Source of the DNA: Mycobacterium sp. 1274761.0
GTDB taxonomy: Bacteria > Actinomycetota > Actinomycetes > Mycobacteriales > Mycobacteriaceae
Assembly (NCBI RefSeq): GCF_001668615.1
Contig: NZ_LZMC01000063.1
Coordinates: 1 to 64,000 of the forward strand
Length of the DNA: 64,000 bases
Reading direction: 5' to 3'
Below the pieces are notes generated by a model. That model was not told where the DNA came from, did not search any database, and saw nothing but the letters and a program-made list of their open reading frames with translations. Both the position numbers and the translations under genes were made by a program. Position 1 is the stretch's first letter. The number at the start of each line of letters is the position of its first letter. Below, in pieces: positions 8,339 to 16,965 of this stretch.

Positions 8339-9505
8339 ATGCGGGTGGCGATGATGACTCGGGAATATCCGCCCGAGGTGTACGGCGGGGCCGGCGTCCA
8401 CGTCACCGAACTCGTCGCCCAGTTACGCAATCTGTGCGAGGTCGACGTCCACTGCATGGGCGCCCCGCGTGACGGCGCCTTCGTCCACCAGCCCGACCCG
8501 GCACTCAAGGGGGCCAATCCGGCGCTCTCGACGCTGTCGGCCGATCTGGTGATGGCCAATGCCGCCGGGGACGCGACCGTCGTGCATTCGCACACCTGGT
8601 ACACCGGCCTGGCCGGGCATCTGGCCGCGTTGCTGTATGGCATCCCGCACGTCCTGACCGCGCACTCGCTGGAGCCGATGCGGCCGTGGAAGGCCGAACA
8701 GCTCGGCGGCGGCTACCGGATCTCGTCGTGGGTGGAGCGCACGGCGGTGGAGGCGGCCGACGCCGTCATCGCGGTCAGCTCGGGCATGCGCGACGACGTG
8801 TTGCGCACGTATCCAGCACTGGATCCCAACCGGGTGCACGTGGTGCGTAACGGGATCGACACCGAGGTCTGGTACCCCGTCGCGCCGCTGGAGGCCGGCG
8901 ATTCGGTGCTCGCCGAACTGGCAGTGGATCCGTCGCGCCCGATCGTCGTCTTTGTCGGGCGCATCACCCGGCAGAAGGGCGTGGCGCATCTGGTCGCGGC
9001 TGCTCACCGGTTCGCCCCCGAGGTGCAGCTGGTGTTGTGCGCGGGCGCGCCGGACACCCCCGAGATCGCGGCGGAGGTGACGACCGCGGTGCAGGAGCTG
9101 TCACGTTCCCGCACCGGTGTGTTCTGGGTCCGCGAGATGCTGCCGATCGGCAAGATCCGTGAGATTCTTTCGGCGGCAACGGTTTTCGTCTGCCCATCGG
9201 TGTACGAGCCGTTGGGCATCGTGAATCTCGAGGCAATGGCGTGCGCGACGGCGGTGGTGGCTTCAGATGTCGGCGGCATTCCGGAGGTGGTGGCCGACCA
9301 CCAGACCGGGCTGCTGGTCCACTACAACGCCGACGACGCGGAGTTCTTCGAGGCTCGGCTGGCCGACGCGGTCAACTCATTGGTTGGCGACCCGCAGCGG
9401 GCGCGCCAGTACGGAGAAGCAGGCAGGCAACGCTGTATTGAGGAGTTCTCCTGGGCGCATATCGCCGAGCAGACCCTGGAGATCTACCGGAAGGTGTCCG
9501 GTTAG
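8339..9505 (+). CDS. glgM: Glycogen/alpha-maltose-1-phosphate synthase (GT4 family, GlgM/GlgA)
   Basis: This 388-residue glycosyltransferase has the N-terminal EYPPEVYGGAGVHVTEL donor loop and the C-terminal retaining GT-B signature YEPLGIVNLEAMACATAVVASDVGGIPEV. In mycobacteria this enzyme (Rv1212c) uses ADP-glucose, chiefly to make alpha-maltose-1-phosphate for GlgE. TACGGT lies 7 nt before ATG, so a leaderless start is likely. Divergent from glgC, its substrate supplier; the 3' end meets the convergent DUF3117 gene. Confidence 0.95.
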   Translation: MRVAMMTREYPPEVYGGAGVHVTELVAQLRNLCEVDVHCMGAPRDGAFVHQPDPALKGANPALSTLSADLVMANAAGDATVVHSHTWYTGLAGHLAALLYGIPHVLTAHSLEPMRPWKAEQLGGGYRISSWVERTAVEAADAVIAVSSGMRDDVLRTYPALDPNRVHVVRNGIDTEVWYPVAPLEAGDSVLAELAVDPSRPIVVFVGRITRQKGVAHLVAAAHRFAPEVQLVLCAGAPDTPEIAAEVTTAVQELSRSRTGVFWVREMLPIGKIREILSAATVFVCPSVYEPLGIVNLEAMACATAVVASDVGGIPEVVADHQTGLLVHYNADDAEFFEARLADAVNSLVGDPQRARQYGEAGRQRCIEEFSWAHIAEQTLEIYRKVSG

Positions 9506-9669
9506 CTGGTGACGCTCTTGAGTTCGTCGCCAAGGGCGGCGGCTTCTTCGGGGGTGAGCTCGACCACGAGCCGACCGCCGCCTTCCAGTGGTACCCGCAT
9601 CACGATGCCGCGCCCCTCCTTGGTTGCTTCCAGAGGACCGTCTCCGGTCCGGGGCTTCATCGCCGCCAT
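9502..9669 (-). CDS. DUF3117 small conserved protein (Rv1211 type)
   Basis: This 55-residue protein begins MAAMKPRTGDGPLEATKEGRG and ends with VVELTPEEAAALGDELKSVTS. It is highly conserved across Actinobacteria, always small, and of unknown function. GGAGGGAG six bases before ATG 9669 fixes the start; a longer reading to 9762 is possible but lacks such a site. Its stop overlaps the end of glgM on the other strand. Confidence 0.85.
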   Translation of the reverse strand: MAAMKPRTGDGPLEATKEGRGIVMRVPLEGGGRLVVELTPEEAAALGDELKSVTS

Positions 9670-9771
9670 CGAGTGCTCCCTCCACATGAGCCGGCCCGGC
9701 TTGCGGGCCTCGTCGGGGCCGGGACTGCCCAGCCGTCCACAGATCCCGGCACTGAACTGCAACTAACGTCT

Positions 9772-10686
9772 CTATTCTTCCCTATCCCGCGCGTTCGGTG
9801 TGCAAGACCCGGCTATGGCTGACTTGACGCTCTCGTTCCCCGGTGACGGAGCGACAGGCTTGACCGCCTCGACGAAGTACCCGCGTGGCACGCCCTCGGC
9901 GTCCCGCGGCGCGGCCGGTGCCGGCCACCGTCCCCAGGCATGGCCCGGTTCGGCGACGTCGGTGACCACGGCATCCCACCCGTTGACTTCGGCCAGCTCG
10001 CCCGGCTCGTCAGTGCCGAACAACCACGGTGATCCTCGCTCTGCCATCGTCTGTCGGACACCCGCGAGGGGGGCGGACTCCAGCAGTGTCTTTCCCACGA
10101 CGTCATAGAGGAGCACCGAACCGGGCGCCGACAGCGAGTCGATGCCCGAGAAAAGCGCTCGAACCGTGGGTTCGTCGAGGTATTGCAGCAACCCCTCGAC
10201 CAACCAGATCGTCGGAGTCGCGGCGTCGTGTCCGGCAGACGTCAGCGCCGATGCCCAGTCGACGGTGAGGTCGACGCCCACCGCGACCCGACGGGCCCGC
10301 GGGCGCTCAGCGGCCAAGTGTTGGTCCTTGGCGGCGATGACTGCAGGCTGATCCAGCTCGTAGACGGTCGTGCCAGAAGACCATGGCAGGCGGTAGCTCC
10401 TGGCGTCGAGGCCCGCCGCGACGAGGACCACCTGAGTGGCCGCCGGCGCCACGCGCAGCAGCGCCTCGTCGAAGAACCGCGTCCGAACCACGATTTGCAG
10501 CGTCGGCTGCTCTCCGACCTCGGCGATCATGTCCGCCAGCATGCGCATACCCACATCGCCTGCGAGCCGCCTCGCGAAAGGGTCCACGAACAGGGGTGTT
10601 TCGCGACTGGATTCATGGGCGCGGATCGCCGCCACCAAGACGCCCGTATCGGCCACCGCACTCAGATTCATCGAGATCTCGTCCAT
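9772..10686 (-). CDS. SAM-dependent methyltransferase of the LCM/TIGR00027 family
   Basis: This 304-residue enzyme has the mycobacterial LCM-like signature: TRFFDEALLR, VVLVAAGLDARSYRLPW (SAM motif I), VYELDQPAV, and WLVEGLLQYLDE. The family is expanded in mycobacteria and its substrates are unknown, though O- or N-methylation of lipids or polyketides is suspected. ATG 10686 is preferred to the longer 10758 start because it avoids overlap with the regulator gene and has GAGG upstream. It lies directly downstream of an AraC regulator, probably as a two-gene unit. Confidence 0.85.
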   Translation of the reverse strand: MDEISMNLSAVADTGVLVAAIRAHESSRETPLFVDPFARRLAGDVGMRMLADMIAEVGEQPTLQIVVRTRFFDEALLRVAPAATQVVLVAAGLDARSYRLPWSSGTTVYELDQPAVIAAKDQHLAAERPRARRVAVGVDLTVDWASALTSAGHDAATPTIWLVEGLLQYLDEPTVRALFSGIDSLSAPGSVLLYDVVGKTLLESAPLAGVRQTMAERGSPWLFGTDEPGELAEVNGWDAVVTDVAEPGHAWGRWPAPAAPRDAEGVPRGYFVEAVKPVAPSPGNESVKSAIAGSCTPNARDREE

Positions 10687-10738
10687 CTGCCGATCCTCAC
10701 CGCCGGCACCGCATCCTGGCTTGGATATTTCATCCCAC

Positions 10739-11572
10739 TCAACGGACCAGCTCGACATGTCCGGGCATCGGCGACCGGTGTCCTTGGTACTCCGTCGGCG
10801 TGGTGTTCGTGAAAGCCCGGAATTCCCTGACGAAGTGGGACTGGTCGAAGTACCCGAGATCGGCCGCGATGTCGGCGCCGAGTTCGCGGGCTTCGGCCAG
10901 CCGCTTTAGCGCGGCCTGGAGGCGGCGCACGGTGATGTACGTCTTCGGTGCGACGCCGACGTGAGAACGGAACTCGGTGGCAAACCTCTTGGCCGGCAAC
11001 CCCGACAACCGCTGCAGATGGGTGACGCGCGTTGACGGGTTGGCCTCGACGGCGCGCAATGCAGCAGTCACCGCCGAATACCGGGCCGCATCCAGAGTCT
11101 GCCGCGACAGCAGGAACTGCTCGGTGATCCCGATGCGTCGGGTCGCGGACTTTTCATCGGTCAGCTGTGCCCGCAGCGTGATCGCGGCGCTACCCCACAG
11201 TTCGTCGATGCCGACGCAGCGATCCTGCAGTTCGTCGGCGGGCATGTTGAGGAACGGCGCGGCACCCGCCGGCTGGAAATGAACGGTCAGCGCCGTCTGA
11301 CGCGGCGCGACACCGATGACGTAGGACTGTCGTCCCGCACCGACGACGAACGCGGGACTGTTCGCCGCTCGCGTCAGCCCGTCAGCGGCGAAGAACTCGA
11401 CATCGTCGCTTCCGCTCAGGTCGATGAGGAGGGTAAGCGCCCCGCGAGGCAACGCGCGGCTTCGGTGAACGGCAGACCCGGCGTGCTCCCAGTACCCGAA
11501 GAAGGCGATGTGGCGCCGCAACTCCGGGCGCGGACGAAACAGGACGGGCCCGAGGGGTTCTGGGGTGTTCAC
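10739..11572 (-). CDS. AraC-family transcriptional regulator
   Basis: This 277-residue protein has an N-terminal beta-rich sensing domain (residues ~1-130; QTALTVHFQPAGAAPFL is typical of the DUF6597-like sensor) and a C-terminal AraC double helix-turn-helix (FRSHVGVAPKTYITVRRLQAA, then ADLGYFDQSHFVREFR, with TPTEYQ). It ends 52 bp before the methyltransferase gene and starts 4 bp after tagA ends. The methyltransferase is the obvious candidate target; the ligand is unknown. Confidence 0.88.
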   Translation of the reverse strand: MNTPEPLGPVLFRPRPELRRHIAFFGYWEHAGSAVHRSRALPRGALTLLIDLSGSDDVEFFAADGLTRAANSPAFVVGAGRQSYVIGVAPRQTALTVHFQPAGAAPFLNMPADELQDRCVGIDELWGSAAITLRAQLTDEKSATRRIGITEQFLLSRQTLDAARYSAVTAALRAVEANPSTRVTHLQRLSGLPAKRFATEFRSHVGVAPKTYITVRRLQAALKRLAEARELGADIAADLGYFDQSHFVREFRAFTNTTPTEYQGHRSPMPGHVELVR

Positions 11573-11576
11573 CGGT

Positions 11577-12167
11577 TCAGGCCGCCGCGGGCACCCAGCA
11601 CGATGCCACGTGATCGTCGACCATTCCGGTTGCCTGCATCAGGGCATAGGCCGTCGTCGCGCCCACGAACTTGAATCCCCGCCGCTTGAGTTCCTTGGCC
11701 ATCGCCGTCGATTCCGGGGTGACCGCAGGCACGCCGGACAGGTCGGCGGGTCGCGGCCGGGGCGGCGGCGCGAACGACCAGAGCAACTCCGAGAGGTCGA
11801 CGTCCAGGTCAGCCGCGGCGCGCGCGTTGGCGATCGTCGCCTCGATCTTGGCGCGGTTGCGCACGATGCCCGCCTCGTTCATCAGCCGCTCGATGTCACG
11901 GTCGGTGTAGCGGGCGATCTTTTCAATGTCGAACCGGTCGAACGCGCGCCGGAAGCTCTCCCGCTTGCGCAGGATGATCAACCACGACAGCCCGCTCTGG
12001 AACGCTTCCAAGCTGATCCGTTCGAACAAGGCTTTCGAGTCGCGCAGCGGCTGGCCCCACTCGGTGTCGTGATAGTCGCGGTAGAGGATGAAATCGGCTG
12101 GCGCCAGCCGGGTTCGGTCGATCCATCCGCATCGCACGCGGCCGTCGTCCTCGGCTGCCGCCGTCAC
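11577..12167 (-). CDS. tagA: DNA-3-methyladenine glycosylase I
   Basis: This 196-residue HhH-superfamily glycosylase removes 3-methyladenine from DNA. The Tag family motifs are visible: RCGWIDRT near the N-terminus, YHDTEWGQPL, FERISLEAFQSGLSWLIILRKRESFRRAF, NEAGIVRNRAKI, and GFKFVGATTAYALMQATGMVDDHVASC at the zinc-binding C-terminus. Its start codon overlaps the stop of the DivIVA-like gene (ATGA-type), so the two are translationally coupled (Rv1210/Rv1209 order). Confidence 0.95.
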   Translation of the reverse strand: MTAAAEDDGRVRCGWIDRTRLAPADFILYRDYHDTEWGQPLRDSKALFERISLEAFQSGLSWLIILRKRESFRRAFDRFDIEKIARYTDRDIERLMNEAGIVRNRAKIEATIANARAAADLDVDLSELLWSFAPPPRPRPADLSGVPAVTPESTAMAKELKRRGFKFVGATTAYALMQATGMVDDHVASCWVPAAA

Positions 12168-12523
12168 GGGTCGGCCCCCTCGTCAGACGGCAGTGCGTGC
12201 GCGCCGGTTTCGCTGGGCTGCTCGTCGGTTCGGCCGCGTGTCACCTGCGCCGCGGCCAGCTGTCCGCGCAGCAGGTCGAGCTCCTGGCCCAGCCGGTCGA
12301 GCACCCAGTCGACCTCGCTGGTCTTGTAGCCGCGCAGCGTCTGGGTGAACTTCACTGCGTCGACGTCGGCGCCGGTGACGCCGGATGCGGGCAGCGCGGT
12401 CGCGGTGGTGGCGCGGGGCAGCGGCGGCAGGACTTCGCCGCGCCCGAACAGCACGCTGCCCAACCCGAACAGCACGATCGCCACCAGGATCAGGACCACG
12501 AGATACAGCAGGATCAGGGTCAC
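12164..12523 (-). CDS. DivIVA domain-containing membrane-anchored protein (Rv1209 type)
   Basis: This 119-residue protein has one N-terminal transmembrane helix (residues ~2-25) followed by a DivIVA-like segment, VDAVKFTQTLRGYKTSEVDWVLDRLGQELDLL, and a charged, poorly structured tail. Small membrane-bound DivIVA domains of this kind are thought to act near growing poles or septa, but the function of this one is not established. GTG 12523 is the start. It lies between gpgS and tagA and overlaps the latter. Confidence 0.8.
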   Translation of the reverse strand: MTLILLYLVVLILVAIVLFGLGSVLFGRGEVLPPLPRATTATALPASGVTGADVDAVKFTQTLRGYKTSEVDWVLDRLGQELDLLRGQLAAAQVTRGRTDEQPSETGAHALPSDEGADP

Positions 12524-12565
12524 GCCCTCGATACTGCCTCACGGGTCCGACGAGCGGCGCCCGAG

Positions 12566-13513
12566 CTAGCGCGGCCGCAGGGTGATCATCGGTGGCCGGT
12601 CATCGAGGCGCACCTCCGATGATCGGGGGGTGTAGTCGTCGCCGTCGACGAAGAACTGGGTCAGGCCCACCCCGGACTCGGGGACGCCGCAGCGTGACAG
12701 CAGAGTGGCGATGACCTGCCTGCTCATCGTGGCGAGTTCGGTCAGCGGACGGTTGCGGTGCTCGCGCACGCCCAGGTTGACCTGCGCGATCGCGTCGAGA
12801 CCGAGCCGGTCGTAGGTGTCGATCAGCAGGCCGATCTCCACGCCGTAGCCCGGCGCGAAAGGCAGCGCGGTGAGCAGTTCGCGGGTGCCGGCGTATTCAC
12901 CACCGAGCGGCTGCATCAGGTAGCTCAGCTCCGGCCGCAACGCGGCCAGCAGCGGGCGCGCCACCAGCTCGGTGACCCGGCCGCCACCGTTGGCGTCCTC
13001 GCTGCCGCTGACCTTCAGCGGGCGCCGGTAGAAACCCTTGACCAGGTGCACCCCGGGGGTGATCAGCAGCGGGCCGACCAGTTTCGGCACGAACATCGGG
13101 TCGGGGTTGATCAGGTCGGAGTCGACGAACACCACGATGTCGCCGGTGGTGACCGCGAGCGACCGCCACAGCACCTCACCCTTGCCCGGCTGGGGCGCAA
13201 CCTCGGGCAGCGCGACCTCGCGGCTGATCACCCGCGCTCCGGCGGCGAGCGCGCGGATCTCGGTGTCGTCGGTGGAGCCGGAGTCCAGCACGATCAGTTC
13301 GTCGACCAGCCCGCCGAGAAGCGGCGTGATGGTTTCGACGACCGACCCGACGGTCTCTTCCTCGTTGAGCGCGGGCAGCACGACCGAGACCGTGCGCGAT
13401 CCCTTGGCCGCCTCCAGCTCGCCGATGGTCCATGCCGGACGGTTCCAGCTGTGGTCGGTCAACCACTGGCTGCCGACGACGTCCGTGCCGGGAAGCTCGG
13501 GCGTGAGAGTCAT
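12566..13513 (-). CDS. gpgS: Glucosyl-3-phosphoglycerate synthase
   Basis: This 315-residue GT81 enzyme transfers glucose to 3-phosphoglycerate, the first step of methylglucose lipopolysaccharide synthesis. GT-A features: VSVVLPALNEEETVGSVV, LIVLDSGSTDDTE and the metal-binding VFVDSD loop, then the acceptor-loop region KGFYRRP. AAGGGGATTGGC before ATG 13513 sets the start; its ATGA overlaps the folP2 stop. A longer in-frame reading upstream is only the folP2 antiframe. MGLP modulates fatty acid synthesis and chaperones long acyl-CoAs. Confidence 0.95.
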   Translation of the reverse strand: MTLTPELPGTDVVGSQWLTDHSWNRPAWTIGELEAAKGSRTVSVVLPALNEEETVGSVVETITPLLGGLVDELIVLDSGSTDDTEIRALAAGARVISREVALPEVAPQPGKGEVLWRSLAVTTGDIVVFVDSDLINPDPMFVPKLVGPLLITPGVHLVKGFYRRPLKVSGSEDANGGGRVTELVARPLLAALRPELSYLMQPLGGEYAGTRELLTALPFAPGYGVEIGLLIDTYDRLGLDAIAQVNLGVREHRNRPLTELATMSRQVIATLLSRCGVPESGVGLTQFFVDGDDYTPRSSEVRLDDRPPMITLRPR

Positions 13514-14385
13514 GCCAATCCCCTTACCGTGCGCGTGGGCGAACGCACCCCCTGGATCGACGCGACCATTTCCAGTACGCGTCGTGTGGGACCGACCTCG
13601 TGCACTCGGAACATGGCGGCGCCGTCCGCGGCGGCGAGAGCCGTTGCCGCCAAGGTGCCTTCCAAGCGCTCTGTCAGGTCCACACCCAGAGTCTCCCCGA
13701 CGAAGTCTTTGTTGCTCAGCGCCATCAGGACCGGCCATCCGGTCTTAACAAGATCTTTTACATGGCGCAACAAACTAAGGCCGTGATAAGTGTTTTTGCC
13801 GAAATCGTGGGTCGGATCGATCAGCACCGCATCGCGGGAGACCCCGGCGGCCACCGCCCGTTCGGCCGCGGTGGTGACCTCGGCGATGACGTCGTCGACG
13901 ACCCCGCGCTCGGACGTCCCGTAGTTGACCCGGAACGGGCGGGTGCGTGGCGTGGCGCCGCCGGTGTGGGAGCACACCAGCCCAGCGCCGAACTCCGCAG
14001 CGACTTCGGCCAGTCCGGGGTCGTGCCCGCCCCAGGTGTCGTTGATCAGGTCGGCTCCGGCCGCGCAGGCCTGTTTGGCGACGGCCGATCGCCAGGTGTC
14101 GACGCTGATGAGTTGGTCGGGGTAGGCGTCGCGGAGCCATTCGATGAACGGGACCACGCGGGCGATTTCCTCGTCGACGCCGACGTCCTCGCCGGGGCCT
14201 GCTTTGACGCCGCCGACGTCAACGACATCGGCACCATCGGCGATCACCCGGTGAGCCGCGGCCTTGGCCGCCTCATCGGTGAAGGTGGCGCCGCGGTCGT
14301 AGAACGAGTCTGGTGTGCGGTTGACGATCGCCATGATCAGCGCGCGATCGCCGGCCACCGGACGGCCGCAAAAGGTCGGCTGCAC
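13510..14385 (-). CDS. folP2: Dihydropteroate synthase homologue (FolP2)
   Basis: This 291-residue TIM-barrel protein has IMAIVNRTPDSFYDRG at the N-terminus (the canonical enzyme has MGI(L/V)N(V/M)TPDSF), DVGGVKAGPG, SVDTWRS, INDTWGG and HEVGPTRRV. Mycobacterial FolP2 paralogues are reported to lack classical DHPS activity, and conserved linkage to gpgS suggests another role. GTG 14385 follows a TAGCCT -10 box by 6 nt, so the mRNA is likely leaderless. A 9-bp tandem repeat lies immediately upstream of that box. Confidence 0.93.
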   Translation of the reverse strand: MQPTFCGRPVAGDRALIMAIVNRTPDSFYDRGATFTDEAAKAAAHRVIADGADVVDVGGVKAGPGEDVGVDEEIARVVPFIEWLRDAYPDQLISVDTWRSAVAKQACAAGADLINDTWGGHDPGLAEVAAEFGAGLVCSHTGGATPRTRPFRVNYGTSERGVVDDVIAEVTTAAERAVAAGVSRDAVLIDPTHDFGKNTYHGLSLLRHVKDLVKTGWPVLMALSNKDFVGETLGVDLTERLEGTLAATALAAADGAAMFRVHEVGPTRRVLEMVASIQGVRSPTRTVRGLA

Positions 14386-14391
14386 CCCTTC

Positions 14392-14432
14392 AGGCTACGG
14401 ACTCCAGGGACTCCAGGGACTCCAGGGATTCC
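14392..14432 (-). promoter_or_regulatory. folP2 promoter with 9-bp tandem repeat
   Basis: Read on the minus strand, TAGCCT (14397-14392) is a -10 box 6 nt before the folP2 GTG. On the plus strand GACTCCAGG is repeated three times without error at 14400-14426, with a degenerate fourth start (GATTCC, 14427-14432). The repeats therefore occupy the spacer and -35 region of this promoter. A change in copy number would move or alter the -35 region. Confidence 0.6.
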
Positions 14433-14479
14433 CGCGATGTGTGCGCCGTTGGTTGCGCTCAGCGGCAACCAAGCACTCG

Positions 14480-16288
14480 CTACTTCGGCTTCTTGCCGTC
14501 CTTCACTTCGGTGAGGTAGTCGTCGTAGTACTCGACGTAGCCTTCGTCCGGCCCGGACAGCACGTAGATCGGGTCCTCGATGTCGTTGGCTTCCTCGTCG
14601 CCCTCGCCGGAGTTGCCGCCGTAGCCTTCCTTGCGCAGCTCCGTCTTCTGGCTCTTGAACGTCGAGGTGTGAGCGAGTTCCTCGACGACCCGGACGAACA
14701 GCGGGACGGCGTAGGGGGGCAGATTGTCGTAGGCGGCCTTGGCGAGCGACTTGCCGTCGAACTCCTTGCCCTCCTTGAGCTGGATCGCGGCCATGCCCGC
14801 CTTGCCGCCGACATCGGGCACCTCGACGCCGAACACCGTCGCCTCTTCGATCTGCGGATCGGTCGATATCGCGGCCTCCACCTCGGTGGTGGCGACGTTC
14901 TCGCCCTTCCACCGGTACGTGTCGCCGAGCCGGTCGGTGAACGCGGCGTGGCCGAACCCCTGCGAACGCATCAGGTCACCAGTGTTGAACCACACGTCGC
15001 CCTCTTTGAAGGCGTCGCGCACCAGCTTCTTCTCCGACTCCTCCTTGTCGGTGTAGCCGTCGAACGGCTGGAAGTTGCTCACCTTTGACAGCAGCAGGCC
15101 CGGCTCGCCGTTGCGGACCTTTTTGCAGCGGCCGTTTTTATCGCGCTTGGGGTCACCGGTTTCCTCGTCGTACTCGACGAACGCCACCGGCGTCGGGCAG
15201 ATGCCGGTGGTCTTGTCGACGTTGAGCACGTTGACGAACGCGGTATTGCCCTCGCTGGCGGCATAGAACTCGCACACCCGGTCGATCCCGAACCGCTCGG
15301 TGAACTTGTCCCAAATGGCCGGGCGCAAACCGTTACCCGCGATCACCCGCACCTTGTGCTTGCGGTCGGTGTCCTTCTCCGGCTGATTGAGCAGATACGC
15401 GCAGACCTCGCCGATGTAGACGAATGCGGTGGCGTCGTAGCGGATCACCTCGTCCCAGAACTTCGACGCCGAGAACGACTTGCCCAGTGCCAGAGTTGAG
15501 CCGCCGTTGAGCACCGCCGACAGCGCAACCGTCAACGCGTTGTTGTGGTAGAGCGGTAGGCAGCAGTACAGGGTGTCGTTGCTGTTCAAGCGCATTCCGA
15601 GGCCGCCGAAGCCGGCCAGCGCTCGCAGCCACCGGTAGTGCGTCATGATGCTGGCCTTCGGCATACCGGTGGTGCCGGAGGTGAAGATGTAGAACGCCTT
15701 GTCCTTGGCCAGCACCGCCGAGGTCGCCGCCGGGTTCTCGGTGGGCGCGGTCTCGGCGAGCTTGTCGAACTCGTCGATCGTCACCAAGCCGTCGGTGTCC
15801 GCGCCGCTTTCTTTGATCGGGTCGACGAAGTCGGGATCGGCGACGATCACCTTGGCCGACAGCAGCCCGAGGCTGTGGGAGAGCACGTCGCCGCGCTGGT
15901 TGTAGTTCAACATTCCCGAGATCGCGCCGCACTTGACCGCCGCCAGCATCAACAGCACCGGTTCAGGCGAGTTACGCAGCATGATGCCCACCACGTCGCC
16001 CTTGCCGACGCCGCGCGCAGCGAGCACCGCGGCGTACCGGTTCACGGCCTTGTTGGCCTGCTTGTAAGTGATCTCCTGGTCTTCGAATTTGATGAAGACT
16101 TTGTCGGCGTACTGGGCGGCGCGCTCCTGGAATACCCGGCCGATTGACGTCTTGGCCGTCGGACGGGCACCGAAGCCGGTGATGACGCCGCGCAATATCG
16201 TCGGCGCGTCGGCAATGAGCCCGGGTACTTTCGTGGCGATGTCGAGCAGCCCTACGCTGCTGCGGGTTCCCGACTTCTCGTCAGTCAT
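14480..16288 (-). CDS. fadD6: Long/very-long-chain acyl-CoA synthetase FadD6 (FATP type)
   Basis: This 602-residue adenylate-forming enzyme activates fatty acids to acyl-CoA. The P-loop FYIFTSGTTGMPKAS is at about 199-213, followed by YAASEGNTAF, the WFNTGDLMR motif, FTDRLGDTYRWKGENVATTEVE and a Lys-rich C-terminus (residues after YLTEV). The VGDRLGDTFRWKGENV-like block is the mark of the FATP/VLACS branch. GGAGGGGATCGCCGCATG provides a strong ribosome binding site. The gene lies between LOG and folP2, as Rv1206 does. Confidence 0.94.
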   Translation of the reverse strand: MTDEKSGTRSSVGLLDIATKVPGLIADAPTILRGVITGFGARPTAKTSIGRVFQERAAQYADKVFIKFEDQEITYKQANKAVNRYAAVLAARGVGKGDVVGIMLRNSPEPVLLMLAAVKCGAISGMLNYNQRGDVLSHSLGLLSAKVIVADPDFVDPIKESGADTDGLVTIDEFDKLAETAPTENPAATSAVLAKDKAFYIFTSGTTGMPKASIMTHYRWLRALAGFGGLGMRLNSNDTLYCCLPLYHNNALTVALSAVLNGGSTLALGKSFSASKFWDEVIRYDATAFVYIGEVCAYLLNQPEKDTDRKHKVRVIAGNGLRPAIWDKFTERFGIDRVCEFYAASEGNTAFVNVLNVDKTTGICPTPVAFVEYDEETGDPKRDKNGRCKKVRNGEPGLLLSKVSNFQPFDGYTDKEESEKKLVRDAFKEGDVWFNTGDLMRSQGFGHAAFTDRLGDTYRWKGENVATTEVEAAISTDPQIEEATVFGVEVPDVGGKAGMAAIQLKEGKEFDGKSLAKAAYDNLPPYAVPLFVRVVEELAHTSTFKSQKTELRKEGYGGNSGEGDEEANDIEDPIYVLSGPDEGYVEYYDDYLTEVKDGKKPK

Positions 16289-16346
16289 GCGGCGATCCCC
16301 TCCGATGTGAACTTGTCCGACACCCTAGCCATGCGGGTGAGCGCCA

Positions 16347-16907
16347 TCACCGGGCCGGTGCGCAGGCCGCCAGAGCATCGTCGATGTCGTCCACCACAAC
16401 AAGCCGATCCAATGCCGCCTGGCCGACATACCCGCTGTCGACGAGTCCGTGCAGCCAGGCAAGCAACCCGTCGTAATGCCCGAACGGGTCGAGCATCACC
16501 ACCGGCTTGCTGTGCATACCCAAATAGCCGGCTGTCCACGCTTCGAAGAATTCCTCGAGGGTGCCGATACCCCCCGGCAGTGCGATGAATGCGTCGGCGC
16601 GGTCTTCCATCACCTGCTTGCGTTCCCGCATCGTCTCGGTGACGACCAGCTCGTCAGCGTCGACGTCGGCGAGCTCGCGGTGCACGAGCGCCTTCGGTAT
16701 CACGCCGATGGTGCTGCCGCCGCGCGCCCGCGCCCCGGTGGCCACCGCGCCCATGGCCGAGACGTTGCCGCCGCCGGACACGAGCGACCATCCGCGTTCG
16801 GCGATCGCTGCGCCGAGCCGGCCCGCCAAGTCCAGCAGTTCGGGATGGGTCGGCACCGACGCGCAGTACACGCAGACCGCCCACTCGCTCCGCTGTTCTG
16901 GTGACAC
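16347..16907 (-). CDS. LOG family protein (cytokinin riboside 5'-monophosphate phosphoribohydrolase)
   Basis: This 186-residue Rossmann-type protein has the LOG signatures SGGGNVSAMGAVATGA, VTETMRERKQVMEDRADAFIALPGGIGTLEEFFEAWT. The family releases free base from N6-modified AMP, and the M. tuberculosis homologue (Rv1205) makes cytokinins. The usual motif is PGGxGTxxE, present here. GTG 16907 gives the expected family length, but the in-frame sequence is open upstream and no clean ribosome binding site is visible, so the exact start is uncertain. Confidence 0.88.
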   Translation of the reverse strand: MSPEQRSEWAVCVYCASVPTHPELLDLAGRLGAAIAERGWSLVSGGGNVSAMGAVATGARARGGSTIGVIPKALVHRELADVDADELVVTETMRERKQVMEDRADAFIALPGGIGTLEEFFEAWTAGYLGMHSKPVVMLDPFGHYDGLLAWLHGLVDSGYVGQAALDRLVVVDDIDDALAACAPAR

Positions 16908-16965
16908 TCCGACAACGTAGACGAGTACGGCCCGGCGACCGAGCCCACACCCTAAACTCCGGCGG

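Noticed and set aside
12758..13786. 342-codon plus-strand reading opposite gpgS
   Set aside because: Shadow of gpgS, which carries GT-A motifs on the minus strand.
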